DNA from: Megalopta genalis
Taxonomy: Eukaryota > Arthropoda > Insecta > Hymenoptera > Halictidae
Direction of reading: 5' to 3'
Length of the DNA: 64,000 nt
Assembly (NCBI RefSeq): GCF_051020955.1
Contig: NC_135013.1
Location: forward strand, 9,034,001 to 9,098,000
In this document: positions 56,535 through 64,000 of the stretch, one piece after another
Position numbering within the stretch: position 1 is the stretch's first letter
How the letters are laid out: each line of letters starts with the position of its first letter
The notes under the pieces: model-generated
Seen by the model: the letters and a program-made list of their open reading frames with translations, nothing else
The model's database searches: none
What the model was told of the DNA's origin: nothing
Program-made: the position numbers and the translations under genes

Positions 56535-56538
56535 TTAA

Positions 56539-57890
56539 CGGAAAAATACAAGAATAATACAAGAGTAAGTCTCTGAATCTCCTAACGTGAAAAATGCCAG
56601 AAACGAGGCTTGGCATGCATCGTAAACGATACACGTGGCAGAAAACGTGACCTCGTTGCACCTCGTGCAACGTGTACAATCGATGAACTCGTACATTTCT
56701 ACAGGATGAAAAATGACAATCAGAAGCGAAACTCTAAAATCGGGTGGGCGATCAGTGCGAGAGGGTTGAACCGAAGCTCTCCCTTAACAAAAGCCGGAAA
56801 CAGATCGCTCGCTGCGGCAGCAACCCTCGCATGAATTTTAATTCACCGTGCCCACCTAGTGGTGGCACCCTTCGAGAAGCCCCGTTTATCGGCATCGCGC
56901 AATCCACGTGGCAGTTCCCGTCCACCCTTGGTCCCGATGCAACCCGATACGCGACGCTCCATTTTCGTGCAACGAGACCGAGCGTGCACGCGCGCGCGCG
57001 CGGATAACGATGTTCCCGGAGGCAGATCGCGAGCGAGATTTATCTTGCGACGGTGTTCGCTCGCGCCATCGCCTGTGCTCCTCCTCTTCGCTGATCGCCT
57101 CGGTGAATTCCGAATGCGACGGCAGAGCAGACGCCGTGGCTGCGAAAAAGAAGGAGCAAGCTGCGAGCGTACGCGGAGAGAAACGAAGCCCGAGAAAGGA
57201 GAAGCCGGGGAGGCGAGAATTCAGAGAGAGAGGAGAGTGTTCGGGATCCAATCGTATCGGAGAAAGTTCCGAAGAATCGCCGCTCTGTTACACGCTGCTT
57301 CCGTGAACAAAAGCTCGGCGATTATGCGGCGCGTGAGCGGAATACGCGGCGATCGGCGCGTGGCTCGGATGCGCGCCCGCCGTATGTAGAATACGTAAAT
57401 TGTAGACGATAACCGAGTGAGAATGATTAATTCGATCCTCGATTTTATTTCGCTTATTATGGACGACGCGAAGAATGCGACGCGCGCTTTCAGTCGTGCC
57501 TGAAATCGGATTAATCTTTTGCCGGTCCCGTTCGAAGGACCGCTGTTAGTATTTACCGAGCCCGAGGGCAATTTTATGTCTAGCGAAGCGAAAGAAATTA
57601 TAGAAAATGAACTGTACCGAGCTATCGATTTGTGGCAATTTTTTTTTCAATGTTATCCGAACGTCATCGATTAGCAGATCGTTGAATTCGTCTCGATGTT
57701 GTCTACTATGAAGTTAAAATAACCTAGTTTCATTTAAAAATATAACGGCGATCTTGTTTTTTCATCGAAAATCAATTTATTTTTAGATTTAAACAATTGG
57801 AATTTCTTGTGGGTTATTTTATTTACTAATTAACTTTGATAGGCAACATTTTTTTGTCAGAACATTGGAGGGGGTTGAAAAATCGTGGGA
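56539..57890. other. No gene recognised
   Basis: CpG-rich at 56800-57570 with overlapping frames to 176 codons (56859-57389 plus; 56886-57251 minus), Arg-rich and unrecognised. 56610-56660 (AAACGATACACGTGGCAGAAAAC) faintly resembles the end of the 241-bp MITE. Confidence 0.5.
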
Positions 57891-57907
57891 ACTAGTTTGT
57901 GACTCAA

Positions 57908-58002
<95 letters not shown>

Positions 58003-58016
58003 AGTCACAAACTAGT
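57891..58016. repeat. 126-bp palindrome with (CT)(AT)(AG) core
   Basis: ACTAGTTTGTGACTCAAT (57891-57908) is exactly inverted at 57999-58016. Between them lie 26 bp of CT, 36 bp of AT and 28 bp of AG. Apart from two extra bases in the AG run, the whole is self-complementary. It could be a fold-back insertion, or an inverted duplication around an AT repeat. Confidence 0.95.
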
Positions 58017-58070
58017 CTGAGAATAATGTACTATATAAAATGTATGTGCAGAACAGGAATAATACATATA

Positions 58071-58071
<1 letters not shown>

Positions 58072-58116
<45 letters not shown>

Positions 58117-58250
58117 ATTGTGTATTATTACATGACATAGTATTATATATTATTACATATCACATACTATCATTATATATTATTGTATGTTATTAGATAT
58201 TATTATTATATGTTATTACGTATTATTATTATTATATATTATTATTGCTA
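58072..58250. repeat. (AT)n microsatellite and degenerate TTA-rich tract
   Basis: About 40 bp of AT dinucleotides (58072-58112), then irregular TATTA-rich repeats with TGTTATTA and CATATCACATAC interruptions. Confidence 0.9.
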
Positions 58251-59326
58251 CATTTCATCTATTTATTGTCCATATCTACGTATATTATTCTTAATAAATT
58301 TTTGCATAAAATAAAATATCAATTCGAATAAAGCGAGAAGGTTTTGGTGAAGGTTTTCTCAGACCGCCATCGTTTGGGTTCAACTTGCTGCACGTTTCTG
58401 CCAATCAGATTCGATCTTCAGTTTATTGTCCAAGCACTTTCTAGTCAGACTGTAGCAAATAGTACATTTCTTGTTGCCTTCGGTAATAGAAATCTTGCGG
58501 TTATTAATATTTCCTCGTGAAAGCAGGAACTTGTTGTATATTATAACTTAGAAATATCTCCTCGGGTTATACGCGTCGATGTAGCAGTTAATGAAGTCAT
58601 TTTCAATTCGCGATTCCATCCTGAATCAATCTTCCAACTGGTTATCGGCGAAACAAGAACACGTACAACCGCGAACGACCAAAATATAATAAAATGAAAG
58701 AGTAATCTCGATCGAAGGAAAAAAAGTAGCCGGAAAATGATACCGAAGACGGATGACGAGTCGACTGGTCGTCTTCGGCACGGTGGAAAGACCGACGCAT
58801 GAAAAACGAAAATGCGTGAAATATCGCTCGAGGATCGATCGGCTCCCGCTCGGCTATTTCCTCGAAGCGTACGCCGGTTAACAACATTTATCTTCGGCTA
58901 GAATAAAATGAACGATACCAGTCGTAGAAAATCAGTGCAGCGTAGAAACGAGTTATCGGGAACTGGTATCCGTAGGATGCGATCTCGGACAGAGACTTTG
59001 AAGTCTCGGCTTCCCGGCTCGACTATTTCGCGCCGAGACAATGCCACAGTAGGAATCCCAGATATCGAGCGGTTCGTGCACGCTCGAACGACAAGAATGA
59101 GACATTAGATGGAAGAAACTTCGAGAATGGGCGCGGATAATGACACCGATGCCGCGTCGTTCGAACTTTCAAAGCACTAGGGTTAGGTCTCCGCGACGAT
59201 CCCGTTCCCGCCGGTAATAATCGTGTAATGTTTCCGCCGGTTGAGACATTAGTTTCAGCGAGGACGTACCGCAACGTCTCGGATTTTGCAAGTTTTCCGC
59301 CTTGGGGCAGAGACGGAGGCGAGGAT
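58251..59326. other. No gene recognised
   Basis: Mixed DNA; frames of 81 codons or fewer outside the purine tract. Nothing seen. Confidence 0.55.
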
Positions 59327-59594
59327 AGCGAAAGAGAGAGAGAGAGGGAAAGGGAGAGAGGAAGAGCGACGGAAAGAGCGCGAGCGGGAGGGAGTGAGAG
59401 AGAGAGAGAGAGCGGCGAGAGCATGAGAGAGGGTGAGAGAGAGGGAGGAAGGGAGAGAGAGCGAGCGAAAGCGAGGGAAAGAGCGACGGAGAGCATGAGA
59501 GAGAGAGAGAGAGAGAGAGAGCATGAGAGAGGGTGAGAGAGAGGAAGGAAGGGAGAGAGAGCGAGCGAAAGCGAGGGAAAGAGCGACGGAGAGC

Positions 59595-59630
<36 letters not shown>

Positions 59631-59704
59631 ATGAGAGAGGGTGAGAGAGAGGAAGGAAGGGAGAGAGAGCGAGCGGAAGCGAGGGAAAGAGCGACGGAGA
59701 GCAT

Positions 59705-59738
<34 letters not shown>

Positions 59739-59790
59739 GAGGAAAGGAGAGAGAGAGCGAGCGAAAGAGAGAAAAAGAGAGCCACTGCTG
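59327..59790. repeat. 460-bp purine tract with ~100-108 bp higher-order repeat
   Basis: Plus strand is almost all G/A with scattered C/T. Units starting GCATGAGAGAGGGTGAGAGA at 59421, 59521 and 59629 each continue GGAAGGGAGAGAGAGCGAGC and GAAAGAGCGACGGAGAGC, then a variable GA run. The tract creates long Ser/Leu frames on minus (up to 268 codons, 59023-59829) and Glu/Arg frames on plus; these are artefacts of composition. Confidence 0.93.
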
Positions 59791-60360
59791 ATGACTACCC
59801 TCGGCGACCGCTCCGTAAGCAATTTCCACCGGACCTACCTGCTTATGCTCTCCCAGCGATCAGGATACCCCGAGCCAACGGCGAGAGCATTTACATACGG
59901 TCGTGGACAATTGCATGGGTTAGAGTCATAATGGCGTAAATGACATTTCCGAAAATCTTGACTCGTGTCTTAAAATGCAATCTTTACATGCCAAAACATT
60001 AAAAGGACACGGTAAATGAATAATAAAGTTACTTCGCTTCAATAACAAGTAAAATTATTTTGATAACAAATTTGGTTAGTAAACGGTACATATGTTATGT
60101 AAACGATAACGCTCGTTGTTTCTCACAACAACGAAAATCTGGCTTACGTCATGTATGGCAATGTGCGATAAAAAGAGTTCAAAAATGCGACTTTGTTCTC
60201 GTTATTCCAATCAATTGCAATTTTCGCAAAAATCATTCCAAGTACTGTTTAGCAAATTAGCCCCTGTAGCATCTCAAACAAATTCAAATCGCTCGGTCCT
60301 ATTTTAAATAGATCATCCTGTCTACATGTCAGTCTTTTAAAACAAAAACGGCTAAATCAT
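59791..60360. other. No gene recognised
   Basis: Mixed to AT-rich; two overlapping frames of about 65 codons without a motif. Confidence 0.55.
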
Positions 60361-60364
60361 TTAA

Positions 60365-61030
60365 CCCGAGAAAGATAACCTACGTCGCAGAGGCGCCTGC
60401 GAAATAAACAACTGACTGCACCGTGGATGACGCAAAGACTGGAAGCACCCACTTTGCCAAGGCATGCGCGAAGCAACATTGAAAATATTCTTCCAAAATC
60501 TGCTGTACAGGCTTCCACAGATGATGAAGAAGAACCCTCAGCCAAAAAAAGGCGTTATTGCAGTCTTTGCACGTCTAAAAAGAAAAGAATGTCAAAGATG
60601 ACCTGTGCCAAATGCAAAAAGACAGTTTGTGGTGAACACAAGAAAGACGTTTGTCATGACTGTCTCTAAAGAAATTTTTTATAATATTATAGTTTTTTTT
60701 ACACCGATTATATTATAGTCTACTAGTTTGTAAGGATAAAACACTATTTTTTGTGATATTTTACGGGATTTGTTCCCATAAACCGAAGACTGTTGATTTT
60801 TGTTAATTTTTCATAGAGGTCTAGTGATTTAAGTTTAAAATTACTTAAAATATAAAAAAATATAATATAAATGCATTTTACTTTTACAATAATGCCAAAC
60901 CTTTAAAATGACTAGATTAACTTAAATAAATATCCATTGTTAATATAAAATTGACGCCTTAGAAAAGCATGCGCCTCTGAAGCGTATGGTTATCTTTTAC
61001 GTACGTTGTCATATGGTTATCTTTCTAGGG
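60365..61030 (+). mobile_element. piggyBac derivative, 666 bp, second copy
   Basis: TTAA at 60361-60364 and 61031-61034; ends CCCGAGAAAGATAACC and CCCTAGAAAGATAACC. Nearly identical to 51944-52609 along its full length, with the 80-codon frame intact. Confidence 0.95.
60427..60669 (+). CDS. 80-residue piggyBac-derived C5HC2 zinc-finger protein, copy 2
   Basis: Same start, length and stop as the frame at 52006-52248. All eight zinc ligands (seven Cys, one His) and the basic patch are kept. It differs by Ala for Val at residue 14, Tyr for Phe at 51 and Val for Phe at 76; none of these is a zinc ligand. There is no promoter that I can point to: only about 60 bp of element sequence, including the terminal repeat, precede the ATG. 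An AATAAA-type signal is not obvious, though AT-rich DNA follows. I rate it as a possible small protein, not a demonstrated gene. Confidence 0.5.
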   Translation: MTQRLEAPTLPRHARSNIENILPKSAVQASTDDEEEPSAKKRRYCSLCTSKKKRMSKMTCAKCKKTVCGEHKKDVCHDCL

Positions 61031-61046
61031 TTAAATGTTAAATTAA

Positions 61047-61253
61047 CACTAAGCCTACCAAGCAGTAATACTAACTGGCATGTACTGCTTCGCAAAAGCG
61101 AGAAGACCGAATGTATTTAGAATTTGTAAAGTTTTTATTATAAAACTAGCTCCAATAATATAACTTATTCAAGTGTTTTCCACGAAAGAGTCTCGGAACT
61201 TTGCAGAATTGCAAAATAAGAAAGCGGTCATTTCGACCGCGGTAGGTTTAGCG
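61047..61253. mobile_element. TTAA-type MITE, 207 bp, CACTAAGCCTACC ends
   Basis: Left TTAA at 61043-61046, then CACTAAGCCTACC. The right end, inverted, reads CGCTAAACCTACC next to TGAA (61254-61257), a one-base change from TTAA. Subterminal GCAGTA...TACTGC (left) and GCGGTCATTTCGACCGC (right) can form small hairpins. Non-coding. Confidence 0.65.
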
Positions 61254-61257
61254 TGAA

Positions 61258-61889
61258 ATATTTTCGCGAATAAATAAATAGTATAAAAATCGAACAAAAT
61301 ATCGAATTATTCGGTTTAAATATTAAGACCCTCGTTAGCCATAAATTGTCTCTCTCGACTTACGCCACATCTGTTTTCAACGGCTCATATATCGCAGAGG
61401 CGTGCGCAACGTTTCGCCCGTCCACGGGTAGCTCTCCCAGGGAACAGAGCTATCGGCGACCATTAAATTGCCGTCGCGAGAATCGCGTCTATCGCGGCTC
61501 GTATTTCTCTTCCATCGATTCCACGTTCGGTCTCGTCCGCGCGACCGCCTAGCCGAACACGGCCGAGGGATCGTCTGGGAATTTTCGGTTACCTGGCGGC
61601 CTCACGCTTTCACAGCCCGTGGCCGATGAAAGCGTCACTCACGCGTTACCTCGGCGCCGTGGACTTTCTCTAGGAACTCCGATGATTCGAAGATTACGGT
61701 GTTTACGTCGGTTAGTGGTTGTCGACAGGACTGCAGCTTTGAAAGGTGGAAAGGCTTTCAATGGACCGTTCGATGGATCGCGCGCCCGTTAAATGCGACG
61801 CGAGGCTCGGGGAAGCCGAGTCTTTGACGCTGCGATAACCAGCTAGAGAAATGTTTCTAAAGATTTCTTATTTTCCGGACGATACGTCG
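61258..61889. other. No gene recognised; CpG-rich
   Basis: CpG-rich from 61330 to 61820 with a 68-codon frame only. Confidence 0.5.
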
Positions 61890-62041
61890 TTAAAGAAGCT
61901 CCTGTACGGGAGAGCCGGATGAATTGGAAATCGATTCCAAGTGGGTTTTTTTCCCTTTCTGCAAATGTATCGCAATAATATTATTAACAAAGTTTGTCTT
62001 ATTTGTATTATTCGTAACCTATTTTATAATTATGCTATTAA
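61890..62041 (+). repeat. 152-bp direct repeat, left copy (TTAA to TTAA)
   Basis: Runs from TTAAAGAAGCTCCTGTACGG to TAATTATGCTATTAA. It is matched by 62636-62787, same length, with about two differences. Both ends of each copy are TTAA and there are no inverted termini, so the repeat is not itself a MITE. Confidence 0.92.
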
Positions 62042-62635
62042 CCCTTTCGCTACGGCGGTTCAGTCCGCCGTAGCGCCCCTCCTGAACGGAACCACCCGCC
62101 GAAATTGTGCACATTGCGCGTGGATAGTGTATTTGGGAAGAAAAGGGATTTTTCTTGAAAACAATATAGTTATAATTTCTGCATAAGGTATAAAGTTATT
62201 TAATAGGTAAAAAAAGTTTCATTAACAATGGAAAAAGTGAAGAAATAATATAAAATATACAGTAATAAAATAAAACATAATATTCATAATACAAAACATA
62301 ATACATAATAATTAGTCCTAAAGTTAGTACTTTCGATTTTCTATCCCTTTATGAGATGTAACACAATAATAATGGGAAATGCAGGTAGAACAAATATAAC
62401 TTGAATGGTGTGTCGTTTATTTCGGACTGTCGTTTGTTTGTTTCGTGAAAAGATTCACGCAATAGTAACAAGAGGCGGTGCAGTCCAAAAATTAGGTCGC
62501 GATTTTACCAGCATGTCGAATATATCCGGCGTTCGTCCCCAGAGGGCGATCATGTGGATGTCGGATATATCCGGCGTTCGGCTCCGCGAGTGTTCATATG
62601 GATGACGGATATATCCGTCGTTCGGAGCGAAAGGG
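62042..62635. mobile_element. TTAA-flanked element, 594 bp, CCCTTTCGCTMCG ends
   Basis: TTAA at 62038-62041 and 62636-62639; ends CCCTTTCGCTACG and, inverted, CCCTTTCGCTCCG. Near the left tip, CTACGGCGG and CCGCCGTAG form a hairpin. Near the right tip, TATATCCGGCGTTCG-like words occur three times (about 62520-62535, 62567-62581, 62610-62624). The middle is AT-rich. No transposase. Confidence 0.85.
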
Positions 62636-62787
62636 TTAAAGAAGCTCCTGTACGGGAGAGCCGGATGAATTGGAAATCGATTCCAAGTGGTTTTTTTTCC
62701 CTTTCTGCAAATGTATCGCAATAATATTATTAACAAAGTTTGTCCTATTTGTATTATTCGTAACCTATTTTATAATTATGCTATTAA
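62636..62787 (+). repeat. 152-bp direct repeat, right copy
   Basis: Near-identical to 61890-62041 in the same orientation. The differences are GTGGTTTT for GTGGGTTT and GTCCTATTTG for GTCTTATTTG. It begins on the TTAA that ends the 594-bp element. Confidence 0.92.
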
Positions 62788-63003
62788 TAAAAGTGTATCG
62801 TAATTGCTCTATTAAAAAGATGCATAATAATTGCACTATTAAGAAAGTGCATAATAATTGCACTACTAAAAAGTGCATCGTAAATGCACTACTAAAAAGT
62901 GCATCACAAATGCACTATTAACTAAGCGCATAATAATTACATTATTAAAAACACGTATCGTAACTGCGCTATTAAAAAAGCGCATCATAATTACTCTATT
63001 AAC
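62788..63003. repeat. ~27-bp minisatellite, about eight units
   Basis: Units of AAAAGTGCATCGTAATTGCAC plus TATTA, with GTGCATAATAATTGCAC and GCGCATCATAATTAC variants. Each unit contains a small inverted pair (GTGCA/TGCAC). Confidence 0.9.
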
Positions 63004-64000
63004 ACTTTGAAACTGTAAAAATCGGAAGGAAAGGATTTATGGCATCAACCAGAAAATTCGTTACGATGAACGTCGAATAACGATGCAATTCGTTTTCGTT
63101 ACTGTGCACGTTTCGCTGCATTGTAAAAGCTTGCATATACGACAAATGCAGAAAGATCCAGTGTCAAGTAACAGAATTACTTAAAATTCCATTTTTAAAC
63201 ATTATTTCCACGCCAATCCATTGTAACTTCTTAATTTCATTAAGATTCGCGAGAGGGTGAAGAACGTTGAAATAGTAACCGATGTCACATAACCTCGCAA
63301 TTTTGGTTCGATCGAATCGAATATGTAATTTCGTACGTTTTATGAAATTTCCGAGGCTTTCGACGAGGGCCGTCGAAGCGATCGAATTTCTGGCGGAGGC
63401 GTTTGATCTCGGGCAACCCCGTAGCCACCTACCAGGGCCCCCCGTCGATCGAAAAAAAAATGAAGTTAATCGCGGCAACAAAACCGGCGAGCGTGGGCCC
63501 CGCGATCGGAGCGGCCGGGAAGGACAATCGAGGGCCAAATGAGCGTGGAGATCGGCCAGAAAATTCCCAAGGGAATGCACGGGCGGGCACTCTCGGAGGC
63601 GACTCCGGCACCGGCGCGGCGTTGTTTCACGGGCCTTACGTTCCCCGAGATCTCATTTACAGTACAAATTAGTCGTAGGCCGGCCGTTGGTCCTTAATGG
63701 TCAACCGGCACGCAAAGGGGGTTGGGTTTAATGAAGACCGCGCTTTATCCGTGACGAAGAGCGCGACGCGGGTCCGCTCCGCGAGTCGGCTCCGCGAGTC
63801 GGCTTCGCTCGGCCACGGCTCGCGCTCGTGCTCGCGCGTCCCCGAGGAAGGGAGCGCGTCCGCTCGCGTCCGCTGAATGCGAGTTAAACGAAGATTTATG
63901 CCGCGGCGCGTAAATATAAACAACAATATGCAATCCCCGGCTCATTGTCCCGGCGAACAAGACGCGAGAGAGCCGGCCAATGCGGACTAATAAGCGCGCG
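63004..64000. other. No gene recognised; CpG-rich at the end
   Basis: AT-rich to about 63300, then CpG-rich. Short GAGTCGGCTCCGC repeats at 63780-63805. The 138-codon minus frame (63164-63580) overlaps plus frames and has no domain. The window ends inside CpG-rich DNA. Confidence 0.5.

Noticed and set aside
59023..59829. 268-codon minus-strand frame, Ser/Leu-rich
   Set aside because: Produced by the GA/TC tract: every frame through it is open and repetitive, and the flanking residues show no domain.

Overview
The window looks like gene-poor nuclear DNA from an insect, most likely a hymenopteran (bee, wasp or ant). CG dinucleotides are abundant, CpG-rich and AT-rich blocks alternate, the transposons are piggyBac- and mariner-type, and there is a cluster of animal-type 5S rRNA genes. 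I could not recognise a single convincing host protein-coding exon on either strand. Reading frames longer than about 150 codons all lie in simple repeats or CpG-rich DNA and show no recognisable domain. The window could be intergenic or a large intron.

Layout. 1-6 kb: an AT-rich tandem array, then CpG-rich DNA with GA tracts and one weak core-promoter candidate (about 5.1 kb). 6-12 kb: a probable solo LTR with its own core promoter, a separated 160-bp direct repeat, two TTAA-flanked MITEs, and two hairpin MITEs inserted back to back. 12.6-13 kb: a 15-bp minisatellite. 16-26 kb: duplicated (TC)n-linked segments, more hairpin MITEs, a 909-bp piggyBac relic keeping the transposase C-terminus, an inverted mariner relic, and a 282-bp piggyBac MITE. 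27-43 kb: an internally deleted mariner, a 7-bp GGTCAGT minisatellite, fold-back MITEs with CAGGGTGTCCCA ends, a Tc1-like terminal repeat pair, and more TTAA elements. 44.5-46.1 kb: four tandem 5S rRNA genes with oligo-T terminators and repeated spacers. 51.6-56.5 kb: a dense cluster of TTAA elements, some abutting on a shared TTAA and one containing a second element. 57.9-59.8 kb: a 126-bp palindrome with a (TC)(AT)(AG) core and a long purine tract. 60.3-63 kb: another 666-bp piggyBac derivative, a 207-bp TTAA element, and a 594-bp TTAA element flanked by an unusual 152-bp direct repeat.

How the parts relate. I count 19 candidate elements bounded by TTAA (one or two with a mutated copy), in about 12 types of inverted terminal repeat, so piggyBac-type transposition has shaped this locus repeatedly. 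No complete transposase remains; movement would need a source elsewhere in the genome. The most notable items are two 666-bp piggyBac derivatives whose only open frame encodes an 80-residue protein with a basic patch and the C-terminal C5HC2 zinc finger, and the 152-bp TTAA-to-TTAA duplication around the 594-bp element. The 5S genes are the only likely functional host genes, and the copies range from near-canonical (fourth) to visibly altered (first and second).
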